From: Auricularia sp. M13
Taxonomy: Eukaryota; Basidiomycota; Agaricomycetes; Auriculariales; Auriculariaceae
NCBI GenBank assembly: GCA_037042915.1
Contig: JAXOIZ010000013.1
Coordinates: forward strand, 1 to 64,000
Reading direction: 5' to 3'
Length of the DNA stretch: 64,000 nucleotides
The position numbers and the translations under genes are program-made. This document shows, piece by piece, positions 55,300-64,000 of the stretch (position 1 is its first letter; the number at the start of each line of letters is the position of its first letter). The notes beneath the pieces are model-generated. The model was not told where the DNA came from and made no database searches. It saw nothing but the letters and a program-made list of their open reading frames with translations.

Positions 55300-55925
55300 A
55301 GGCATCATCATCAGACTGCCTCTGTTTACTATGCCAGTGGGATCCTCAGGCTCCGCCGTCCTCACGTCAAATACAGCTCTGAATCCCTCTCCCGCCATTC
55401 TCTCGTACAGACGTTGTGTCAGCCTCTATCATACCATCTTGGACGTCCTCGCTCGGGTACTCCGTTCTGGGCGCGGGTGTACTTGGCAGCCCTGCGCACA
55501 TTGAAATCTAGCGCTCCCTTTGCGCAGCCTCTGACCCCGCGCACCCGGGTCGTTGTGACCGCCACTGCGCTCGCGGAGCCTTCCCCTGAGCGTGACCTCG
55601 CGGAGCACGCCCAGGCCGACCTCGCCACGCCAGCGAGCAGGACGACGGAGCACGTATGCCGCGGCGTCGCTCGTTTGGGTGTTGCGTTGCGTCGCGATGA
55701 GCTCATCTGAATCGTAGCAGCCGCTATCGCCGTTCCTTCTCGTCAAATCGCAGCGCATTGGACCCAACCAGTACGGAGATAAGTTAGACTGAATATCCAA
55801 AAAGCCGCCACGGTGGCGCCCATCTTTGCCGAAAGGATGAGGGCACTTTTCGACTCGATTCATTCCGCAGTAGGCGCTCATCGCAGCCGTACCGCAAGCA
55901 GATTCGCAGAACGATAGATCCCGAG
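55300..55925. repeat. ~0.7-kb diverged repeat, copy B
   Basis: Second direct copy (see 54550-55260). A third, inverted copy is at about 48950-49400. No convincing reading frame is shared by the copies. Confidence 0.7.
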
Positions 55926-57491
55926 CGCACTACCAAGTAGCAGCCGCGCGACCAGATTGGAACGTCCAGCAGGAGGAAGTCTCAGCGCTAGCGGTGCATC
56001 GTCTTATCCCTCGCGATTCCCCGCGGTCTACTCATATTCACGACTTCCCGACCCACATGCGCATATGCATTCGATCTGCTGTCGCTCGCGACCCTGCCCG
56101 CACTCACACCCCATTTCCCTAGAACCTGATCTGCGACTCCCAGATTTCGAAATTCCATCATTCTCGGCAGCACACTCCTTTGCGCGGCTTGCCACTGTGG
56201 TGGGCTCAGGACAAAGTTTCCATTTGCACTGGCTAGCTAGTCTAACGCGCAGACGTTGAATTGCGAAGCGAATGCGCAGGGTCAGACGCTGCGAAGCAGA
56301 AGCGGATATGATTTGGCGTAGGCACGTGGCGCGCACGTGAAACCTCATGACGAGGCGCGAAAACTCGTTGAACAGTGAATGCTACGCGCGCGCGCGCAGG
56401 GGATTCGGGCCTGGCGTATGTACATGAGTCGCCTCCTGCCATTCCCACTCTCGCCCCTCACCCAGCCCCGCCAACTCGTAGAATCGGTAATGCGCTCCAC
56501 TCCACATTCACAAGTATTGAGAGAGTACGACGTGGCACACGACGACTAAACGCACGTGAGCACGGCAGATCCTCGGCGCTCTGATGATTTCTCCGGCGCT
56601 GACTGACAGAACCTTCCCCACACGGCGGAGTATCCCGCGAGAGACGGCGAACGGAGGCGATAAGGTAAGTAAAGGTGCCGCGCGGGGTATTTTAAATAGT
56701 ATCTCCACATCCACCCGCGGTCGGGAGATTTTGAGGTTCCAGTCAGGGAGCCGGTGGAAGTGCAGCGAGATCCTTGCACCATTTCGGTTCTTCGCGCTGC
56801 ACAACTGTACCGAGGTGAGTCGGAAGATACTGCATTAGAGTATTAGTGGTATACCACTGGGCGTCTCGAAGGTCAAAAGTCCTCTTGCCATCTCCAGCGA
56901 CTCTATGCGCGGCGCTGTTCTTCTCAAAGTTCCCCTTTGCCCGCGAGGCACGGCAGTTTTCCTTCCGGACCTCGTCTGTAGGTTGGGTGTAGCAGATGAT
57001 GAGAGCGCATCAGTGACGAGATGAGATGGTGGGCTCTCAACTGGCTGTTAGTCTGCCTATTTATGCTTCTGAATCTCCATCCACCGTGACGGGATCTCTT
57101 TGAAAGCGGTGGACAATGATGCAAGTGATTATTGTATTTCAGAATTGCGCGGATGGCGCGGAGTTCGGACTCATTCGCCTTTCTGCTTCGAACCATCATC
57201 GTGCGCCGTTCGCGTTCGGTCGCATTCAACGATCTACTTCGTACTCGGTGCTTTCTGCAGCTCGTTCGATACGTATCCCTGGGCGCGGCGCTGCCAATTA
57301 ATGCCTGTGCGCGCAGCAGACGGACACGCGCGCACCGCATGAAGAAGCGGCCTTTCGGCTTGGGCGCTGTCTGTGTGAAACGTCGCTTGAGGGAGAAGAG
57401 CAGACGAGATGAGAGAGAGCGTGCGCTTGGGTGAGGCAGGAATGGATTGCCGAGGCCTGCGCACTCTCTCGACCCGCAGAGGGGGGGCCGA
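55926..57491. other. Region between repeat copy B and the retroelement
   Basis: No supported gene. Contains a CG-dinucleotide run (about 56380-56397) and a perfect 14-bp palindrome AGTGGTATACCACT at 56846-56859. The right part is presumably the 3' non-coding region of the retroelement, but I could not identify its split direct repeats. Confidence 0.45.
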
Positions 57492-58592
57492 TCAAGCCAG
57501 CCAAGGCGCGTGGAGGTCCAGAGGTCCGGGAACAGCGGCGAGCGGAGCCACCCAGAGATGGAGTCTGCGCGAGACCTCGAGCGCGCGCGGGAGTGCGACG
57601 TCGATGTACAGCAAATAGGCATCTGATTTCCATCGACCCAGCCGTTTGATTTCGACGCCCACGGCGCCGGCAGCGGATGCGGTAGTGGCGGCGCCGCGGC
57701 GGAAACTGTGGCCGGAGTAATCGGCGGGGTCGATGCCGATGGCAAGGAGTTGGGCCTTGAGAGCTGAGACGAAGCGGGAGCGCGTGAGGGGCGAGTCCAC
57801 ATCGTCCTGGAAGAACAATGGAGCTGCGAGCCCGGCAGGGAAGCGGCGAAAGTAATCTTGAAGTGCGGCGACGGGGCATGTGTCCGAGCCCGGCGCCGCG
57901 GCAATATGTACGCGAATTCCTGCGTGAAATGGATCAGTCTTAGAAGCTGGGATAGTAAGAACAATATGGGTGGCATCATCAAACGAGGGGTGGAACTCAA
58001 CGCTGTCCCGCGTCAAGCAAAATTGGGGGTTGAAGTCCGCGGCTTTGTTGACGGTGAACTCGCCGCATCGCAAGAAGCCTGAGAATGCCAAGCAAAATTG
58101 GGCACGAAGCTGGCAGCCGTGGGCCGTAGACAAGTCCAGCGAGTCAATGAGCCTCCGGAGAACATCGATGGTGATGGGCATTTTGGGGCGGCGGCCGGGT
58201 TCGCCGTGGGCGCGCTTGATGCCGCGGCAGACGCGCTCAACGATGGGATTATCGAGTCCTTCGAGTGACGCTCCCGACTCGCGATGGAGCAACCGGACGT
58301 GGGTGAGGTACGACTTGATGGTGGCGACTTTGATTTGGCGGGTGACGGCGAGCCAAGTGACGAATTCGGCAGCGGCAAGCGGGGAGGCGGGGAGCATGCC
58401 GCCGTCAGCAGCGCGGAACTGGGGAAAAAGTTGCATGAAGTCCGTATAGGCGCGTTGACCGGTCTGGTAGGTCGAGCGTGTGGATGGGGCAAGTGAGAGC
58501 CACAAGAATCGGGTGAGGTCGTACGAGTAGCCAGCGTGCGCCGTAACGAACCAAGCTGGGGGTTCGCGCGTGTCTGGGTCCTGGATAGCCAT
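57492..58592 (-). CDS. Tyrosine recombinase of the retroelement, 366 aa
   Basis: Intact ORF from an ATG in good context (ACCATGG, 58592). An N-terminal SAM-like core-binding part (SLAPSTRSTYQTGQRAYTDF) is followed by the catalytic domain with FSGFLRCGE (first Arg), HSFRRG (His-x-x-Arg) and the LGRWKSDAYLLYI tyrosine region. It would integrate the circular cDNA by site-specific recombination. It overlaps the end of the RT-RNase H frame in a different phase, so it is probably translated from its own start or by frameshift. Catalytic residues appear complete. Confidence 0.88.
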   Translation of the reverse strand: MAIQDPDTREPPAWFVTAHAGYSYDLTRFLWLSLAPSTRSTYQTGQRAYTDFMQLFPQFRAADGGMLPASPLAAAEFVTWLAVTRQIKVATIKSYLTHVRLLHRESGASLEGLDNPIVERVCRGIKRAHGEPGRRPKMPITIDVLRRLIDSLDLSTAHGCQLRAQFCLAFSGFLRCGEFTVNKAADFNPQFCLTRDSVEFHPSFDDATHIVLTIPASKTDPFHAGIRVHIAAAPGSDTCPVAALQDYFRRFPAGLAAPLFFQDDVDSPLTRSRFVSALKAQLLAIGIDPADYSGHSFRRGAATTASAAGAVGVEIKRLGRWKSDAYLLYIDVALPRALEVSRRLHLWVAPLAAVPGPLDLHAPWLA

Positions 58593-60133
58593 GGTGCGAT
58601 CTGAAACATGCGTGAGAAATCGAACCGTGAGGCAGCGTCAGCGATGGCATTGTCCGCAGAGGACAGCCAGGAGGATGAGAAGGTAAAATGGAGGCAGGCG
58701 GCGAGCGAGAGGATGACGCGCAACAGGTGGAGGAGATCCGGCGAATCTGTAGTGTGCTTCAGTAGTGCCCAATACACATTCTGGTTGTCAACTCTGAAGA
58801 CGACTTGGCCACCACGCCAGGTCTCTCCCCAGCGCAGGATGGCCTGGAGCACGGCGTACATCTCTTTAACGTGGATATCTTTGCCGCGCATCCGACGCGG
58901 GCAGCGGGACGAGTACCACTCAGTATCGTGCCACCCACCGAGACCCTTGGTGCCGCTGGCATCTGTGTGGACGGTGAAGGTAGCACGATGTGGCTGTAGC
59001 AAGTGCACACCGTTCCATTGGCCAACATAGGTATTCCACCAGTGAATGTTGGCACGGACGGATGTGGGGATGCGACGGCGGGCGAAGGAGTTGGGGAACG
59101 AGCGTTCGAACGAGAACATGCGCCTGAGAAAAGCGCGCGAGTACGGGATGACCTGGGAGATGAATTGAAGATATCCGGCAAGGGATTGAAGTTCCGGCAG
59201 TGTGCAGAAGCTGCGGCGCTCCCAGTCAGCGAGCAAGGAATAGACGAAGGCGAGCTTATCGGCGGGGACGCGGGCCTCCATGGCAGCAGAGTCGAGCTCG
59301 AGGCCAAGGTATTCGATGGAAGTCGATGGCCAGACCGTTTTCTCGGGCTGAAAACGGAGGCCAAGTGTCTGGCCGAGGGACATAATCCACTCGACAGCGG
59401 CTGTGGCGTAGGCTGAGTCTGTGCCGGGGGCGAAGAGCTGCAGGAAGTCGTCTAGGTAGTGCCGGAGCTGGGCAGGGATGTGGCGCTGTATTATCCAATG
59501 GAGCGCCTCAGCAAATAAATTGAAGATGTAAGGGGCAGAACTTAGCCCGAAGATTAGCACGACGGCGTGGTAGAACTCGTTGTCCCAATGCCACCCCATG
59601 AGGTGCCAATCGGCTGGCCGGATGGGGATATGGTGGAACGCGCTCTTCAGATCGAGTTTGGACATCAAGGTCCCAGGCCCGGAGGCCGTGAGGTCAGATA
59701 CGGCTTTGTCGAACGTGTCGTAGATGATGTTGACTTGTTCCTCGGGGATGCCGTCGTTGACGGATGCACCGGACGGCCACGACAAATGATTGATCATGCG
59801 CAGCTTGCCCGAATGTTTGCGTGCAGCGCAGCCGAGTGGCGATGCGCAGAAGCGGGGGATCGGCGGTGCCGGAAAGGGCCCGAGCGCCGTGCCGTTGGCG
59901 GCGTGGGCTCAGACGGCGTCTGCGAGGAAATCAGCGTGTTCCTGCGCGGATTTTAGGTTGGTACAGCCCTGAGCGTGATCTGGACCAGTGAACCCGATGT
60001 TGCAACCATGATCTATTATGTGCAGAATTGCGTCAGCGAATTCTCGATCAGGATAGTCTGTGAGAAAGTACTCCCAAGCGGTTCGGTTCAAGGGAGACTT
60101 GACGAAGGGGAGCTCAGCCGCGTTCGAGGGCAC
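58013..60133 (-). pseudogene. Reverse transcriptase-RNase H (pol) with a premature TGA
   Basis: The frame is open upstream of 60133 (NRVPSNAAELPFVKSPLNRT...). It is interrupted by TGA at 59911-59909 after ADFLADAV, and resumes in the same frame (RKHSGKLRMINHLSWP) to 58013. RT motifs are SKLDLKSAFHHIPI, FGLSSAPYIFNLFAEAL and the catalytic HYLDDFLQLF. RNase H motifs are VHTDASGTKGLGGWH, KEMYAVLQAI, RVDNQNVYWALL and ADAASRF. The stop could be a CGA-to-TGA transition. Codons after about 58605 are the other-frame shadow of the recombinase. One nonsense codon is the only lesion seen. Confidence 0.83.
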
Positions 60134-60310
60134 GCGGTTGCAGCGTGGATCGCTGTTAGGGCGCGCAGGAGGGGGTTCGCGCGCCGGGAACAGCGCAGAG
60201 TGAGCGAGAGGAGAATGTATTGCGTGATCCGAGCCAGGTACAGGGTGAGACAGAGACGGCGAAGGTGGAGCGCCGCCCGCGAGCGGCGCCGTGCCCGCTG
60301 CCGGCGGGCA

Positions 60311-61291
60311 TCATTTCGTGCTGGAGGCCGGCGCGGTGACGTGCAGGTTGCGGTTGGGGCACTCGCCCTGCGGGGTCAACACGCACTTCCCGTCGCGGAA
60401 GTTGAAGCAGATCTGCTCGGAGCGCGGGACGGTCTTGGTCGACGAGCTGTGGTGCGACTTGGAGCCGTGCGACGAGGAGGAATGCGCGGCGGCGGGGGCG
60501 CGGGCGCGCGGGGTATGCAGGTAGAGCGATTGCAAGTCGTGATCCGGTGCCCACCAGCCACTATAGGTGCCACTGATCATCTCAGCGCGGCGGCGCAGGA
60601 AGACTTGCTCGACGTAGTCGAGCAGGTCTTGCCACTCGTAAACAGCGTTGTACTGGAGTATCTGCTGTTGGATGAGTGACCAGCTGTGCGATAACGTCCA
60701 CATGGACTCGAATCCACGAGACGCACCGAGCTGGAAGCCCAAGATGTCGAAATAGATGCTGAACGAGGCCAGAAAGGACGAGAGGTTAGGAAAACTCTTG
60801 TTGACCGCTTTGTTGACGATGCTGATCCTGCCGTCGGCGACGGCGAAGACTTGCTGGGAGTCGGCGCGAGCGTACGCGGGGTTGAGACGCGCGATCGTCC
60901 GGAAATCCACCGTGTGCGTCATGACCTCTCGCAGCACCGCCTGCTCGACGCCTGAGAAGCGGAGAAGGGCTTGCTTACCTTCGAGAGGGTTTGCACGGGC
61001 ACCTGCGCCCAGCGCAAAGCCGGGGCCAAGGTGCGCAGCAGCAGGGATAGCCGAGGTGGTCGTGTCGCCACCGGCAGCAGCGCGCAGCTCGGCCGGCGTG
61101 GCGCTGAGGATGTCCACGGTCACGACGTTGCCTGTGCCGGGAGGGTTGGGCGGGTTGGGCGGGTTGGGCGGGTTGGTCGGGTTAGGAGGCTGCTGCTGCG
61201 AGCCGGCTGCTTGGAACATGGACTTCATTTGCTCCATCTGCTTTGCCAGCATGGCATCAAGAATTGCTTGCTGCTCGGGCGAGAAAGACAT
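60311..61291 (-). CDS. Gag-like protein of the DIRS/Ngaro-like element
   Basis: 326 aa from ATG 61291 (MSFSPEQQAILDAMLAKQME...). A Pro/Asn repeat (NPP)n is at residues ~38-52, a helical middle part includes FESMWTLSHSWSLIQQQIL, and there is a Ser/His-rich linker. The C-terminus has a CCCH-like knuckle (ICFNFRDGKC ... GECPNRNLHV), as in many basidiomycete DIRS-like Gag proteins. Coding-like sequence stays open for ~90 codons upstream (EHWARDSKRLARLPPLPDEE, RRAAARDFIDLIAASAANTP) without an ATG, so the true N-terminus may be longer and its start lost. Confidence 0.75.
   Translation of the reverse strand: MSFSPEQQAILDAMLAKQMEQMKSMFQAAGSQQQPPNPTNPPNPPNPPNPPGTGNVVTVDILSATPAELRAAAGGDTTTSAIPAAAHLGPGFALGAGARANPLEGKQALLRFSGVEQAVLREVMTHTVDFRTIARLNPAYARADSQQVFAVADGRISIVNKAVNKSFPNLSSFLASFSIYFDILGFQLGASRGFESMWTLSHSWSLIQQQILQYNAVYEWQDLLDYVEQVFLRRRAEMISGTYSGWWAPDHDLQSLYLHTPRARAPAAAHSSSSHGSKSHHSSSTKTVPRSEQICFNFRDGKCVLTPQGECPNRNLHVTAPASSTK
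61138..61190. repeat. 9-bp coding repeat encoding (NPP)n in gag
   Basis: GGGTTGGGC repeats about five times, giving alternating Asn-Pro-Pro on the minus strand. Confidence 0.85.
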
Positions 61292-61575
61292 AGCGGGTGG
61301 CGAGGGTGGCAGCGGAGGAAGGGGCGGGGATGGTTGCCGGGGTGGCGTTTTAAGTGGCGTGCCCGGGCGTGAGGGCGGGGCAGGCGTGCCGCGAGGTGTA
61401 TTGGCAGCTGATGCAGCAATGAGGTCGATAAAGTCGCGTGCTGCGGCGCGGCGTTCTTCGTCTGGCAGGGGCGGGAGACGAGCTAGGCGCTTGCTGTCAC
61501 GTGCCCAGTGCTCAGACGGTTTTGGAGGAGGTTTTTCCTTGCGTGGAGGCGTGGTTAATCGAAGGGCGGTGCCGT

Positions 61576-63778
61576 GAGATTAAGCCGAGATCGCGAACGT
61601 GAGGGAGCGCAAGGAAAGAAAACACATGAGGGGAACGGACAACAGGGGATCGTATATAAGAGACCGTGTGCCACGCTGTGCGGGCAAGAGAACAATGAAA
61701 GAAAAAATGCGGTGGTCGGTGCGCGCGTGCCGCAGCACCGACCACCTGCGAGGAAGCGCGCTCCTGGGCCACAGACTGCTGGTAGTGTGCCACTACCCTC
61801 TCATGTGTGATAAGCGGCATTATATGGTGCCCACTCATCTAAACGCACATTCGAGCTTATGCGTCTTCTGGATCAGACTCTGGTCGCGGTTATCAGCTTC
61901 TGGGCCGGCGCGCCCACTCTCTGGCGCTCAGAAACCACACCTTCCAGCTTGCCAATCCGAACGGCCCGTGTCTGGCGCCTGTTTGCCCGGCTGAACGGTG
62001 ATTGTTTTGTCAACCCACGCTCTTCCAGTCAAAATTCATGCTGCTCGTGCGACTAGGACTCTTGCTGCTGGTCCCCTGGCACACTGGCGCACGCATTTCG
62101 GTTCTCAGCGCCATCTGACTTCTGGCTGGCACTGCGGCTTCAAAATCTTGGCCACAACCGTATTCGTATTCCTGCTGTCCTGCTTGAGCACGCGTGGCAT
62201 TTCTCTCCGTGTTAAGTCCCATGCTATGCGAAACTCGACTTTCCTCCGGATCCCGTATGCTCAGCCATTCCGTTCCCCCGTTCTGATGCAATCTGCCGTT
62301 TATCTCTCATTGCGGCACGCGGCGCTTAGAGACTGCTGCTCCATTCAAATGTGCTCATGGTCGCACGCGTGGCTGCGGATTGAGAGGTCGCAGGCCGCAG
62401 CTTTCACCGGCGATGTGACCGCGCCGCATAAACTCAGGTATAAACAGATTCAGTCTGATCTGCATAGGACTGCACGCGCGTCTGCCCGGCGGTGTGCGAC
62501 CACTCCTTCGGTTTCCGCGCGCCGCTGGTTGGCAGGTTCTATCACTAGCATATTTTTGTTCGGCTCGTCCCTCAGTCTCATTAAGAGATGAACTCTGGAG
62601 TGCACAGGATCTGGCATGTCTCCAAGTTTGCGAAGCTGTGACATGCTCTCTGCTTAGGATTGCTGTCGAAGCCCCGGCGGATGGGAGCCGCACACGACGA
62701 AAGGTAGCCACGAACCATTATGGAGCGACGATGTGACGACCGCCGACGCTGTGTACCGGGCTTGGCTAGCAGATGATGAGAGCAGGAGAGAATCGATGAC
62801 AGAATAACGGTGCGGAAACGGGTATTTATACCCAATTAAACGACATATGTAATGGGATGAAGTGCAAGCTGATCCTCCCCATCGGGAGATGGGACCGGAG
62901 AGTTCAGATTGGTTCTCTACCGGCTGCACGCGCGCAGATGACAGGCTTAATTGAAGACGAGAAGAATTACATTTTGCAAGGAGACTGACCGTAAATTCAT
63001 CGACAGGCCAGGTTGAGAGACTTCGCTAGCCAACGCCTCAAAGATCGCAAATGACACTGCGGAATTTGTGAGAGACTATGAGTTACAACTGAGATCCATA
63101 AATTGAGCGCTTTGAAGTGCTGTAACATAACGCAGTCGACGCAGACGACACTACAGCGCGTGCGTACGCGTTTGCTCGGCTCGGGGTTTGGACCGTGACT
63201 CCGATCCCGCCGGTTCTTGCTTTCAACCCACAACACGCGCAGGAAGCGACACGCCGTTCAGTCGCGCCTGCGCTCATCGCAATGTTACTAGAGAGATGTA
63301 CTCGTCGTGCTCGCGCAACAGTGCGCCCCCGCCCGGTTATTAGCCCGAGATAAAGGCTGACGGTTTTCTAGTAGCATCGGCGAAAAGCTTCATCCCAGCT
63401 CGCCGACAAAGCTAACACGCGTTTCTGGACACCGCGCTTGATTTTGAGACTGCGTCAACGACATAGTGCATTGTTGGAAGCGCTTTATGCACTCGAGTGG
63501 ATGCATCGAACGCAGGCGCAATCGAGGCTCGCGTGCACATGAACTGTTCGTTCAACGAAATGACTGCGCGTGACTGGCAGAGGCTAGACGTACGCACCGC
63601 TGTGTTGCTCCATTGATGCGCATTATTACCCAAAGCATGCGCAACTTTGTGCTAATTGCATTTTTCTTTGGTTTAGGACCCACCTTCCTGCCCATCTCCC
63701 CGGCTCCAACCTGAAGTTCTCTCTTCGAAGTCGATGGCTAGGGTTTCTATAAATATTGGGCTAGGTGAGCTGGGTTGC
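61576..63778. other. No supported gene
   Basis: Presumed 5' non-coding part of the retroelement, then intergenic DNA. ORFs such as 61998-62591 (+, 197 aa) lack motifs and have no homologous support. Possible imperfect similarity AGCAGATGATGAGAGC occurs at 62770 and 56991. Confidence 0.45.
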
Positions 63779-63985
63779 TCAGCGGTAAATGTCTTTGCTC
63801 ACAAAATTGCCTAGGAAATTCATAGTGCGTCGAGTTGGCGCCGACGCGGAATCGTCGACATTCGCTTCGCTGACTGTGGCGGCGCTTCTGGACTTCAGAA
63901 AGAGAACCCATGGGAGCTTACCGTGCGCTTTTGATGCCTCCCTTATCCTTGCCGTACGTTCAGAAATTTCGTGGCTTTCTCGCAT
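63779..63985 (-). CDS. Hypothetical short ORF, 68 aa
   Basis: ATG at 63985 (MRESHEISERTARIREASKA...), hydrophilic, no motif. Possibly the 5' exon of a gene running left, or chance. The upstream DNA is outside the window. Confidence 0.2.
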   Translation of the reverse strand: MRESHEISERTARIREASKAHGKLPWVLFLKSRSAATVSEANVDDSASAPTRRTMNFLGNFVSKDIYR

Positions 63986-64000
63986 TGCTGACGCCGGGGC

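Larger units (their letters stand above)
57492..61575 (-). mobile_element. DIRS/Ngaro-like tyrosine-recombinase retrotransposon
   Basis: Order on the minus strand is gag (61291-60311), reverse transcriptase-RNase H (about 60190-58605), tyrosine recombinase (58592-57492). There is no DDE integrase, protease or LTR. A YR instead of an integrase defines the DIRS-like order; the lack of a methyltransferase-like domain favours a Ngaro-type arrangement. The termini (split direct or inverted repeats) were not found, so the limits given are those of the coding region. Confidence 0.85.

Noticed and set aside
60156-60554. 132-aa ORF between gag and pol
   Set aside because: Overlaps the gag C-terminus and pol start in a third frame; no motif.
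56991-62785. AGCAGATGATGAGAGC at 56991 and 62770 as retroelement terminal repeats
   Set aside because: Only ~16 bp match followed by diverging sequence; too short to define termini without other copies.

Overview
This window looks like a genomic segment of a basidiomycete fungus, most likely an Agaricomycete. The evidence is many short introns (45-60 nt) with GTGCGT/GTGAGT donors, CTGAC/CTAAC branch sites and CAG/TAG acceptors, together with F-box-like genes, Zn(II)2Cys6 regulators, a DUF6532-like gene, a Plavaka-type DNA transposon and a tyrosine-recombinase (DIRS/Ngaro-like) retrotransposon. All family names come from reading translated motifs by eye. No database search was run.

Layout. 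1-9473: tandem satellite of a 1,150-bp unit arranged as an alternating dimer, with two 390-bp partial units; it runs off the left edge. 9474-31.3 kb: AT-richer, gene-poor DNA. It holds a frameshifted F-box gene, a four-exon DNA primase small subunit gene (PRI1, minus strand), a Gfd2/YDR514C-like nuclease gene with one frameshift, an unknown 174-aa ORF, a broken PD-(D/E)XK-like gene, a LINE tail, a tiny frameshifted Zn2Cys6 gene, several dispersed repeat families (one built on a hairpin present five times), a 74/77-bp minisatellite (28.5-29.8 kb) and a 28-bp tandem repeat. 31.7-40.2 kb: GC-rich DNA made of two diverged tandem copies (about 4.0-4.1 kb each) of what looks like a divergently transcribed pair of intron-rich genes; function unknown. 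About 40.44-48.36 kb: a roughly 7.9-kb Plavaka/CACTA-like element bounded by inverted subterminal repeats. It carries a dead transposase (+), an apparently intact seven-exon 544-aa DUF6532-like gene (-), and a nested 525-bp hAT-type MITE with a perfect 8-bp target duplication inside the transposase. 50.3-54.3 kb: an intact eight-exon Zn2Cys6/fungal_trans transcription factor (703 aa, minus) with one exceptional 1.33-kb intron. 54.5-56.0 kb: two diverged copies of a ~0.7-kb repeat, with an inverted third copy at about 49 kb. 57.5-61.6 kb: a DIRS/Ngaro-like retroelement (gag, RT-RNase H with a premature stop, tyrosine recombinase) on the minus strand. 61.6-64 kb: no convincing gene.

Overall the window is a repeat-rich, transposon-dense region with two convincing conserved host genes (PRI1 and the transcription factor) and many decayed genes. 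The DUF6532-like gene is the only coding sequence inside the Plavaka-like element that looks undamaged. The duplicated divergent gene pair at 32-40 kb and the five-copy hairpin family are the parts least explained by known families.
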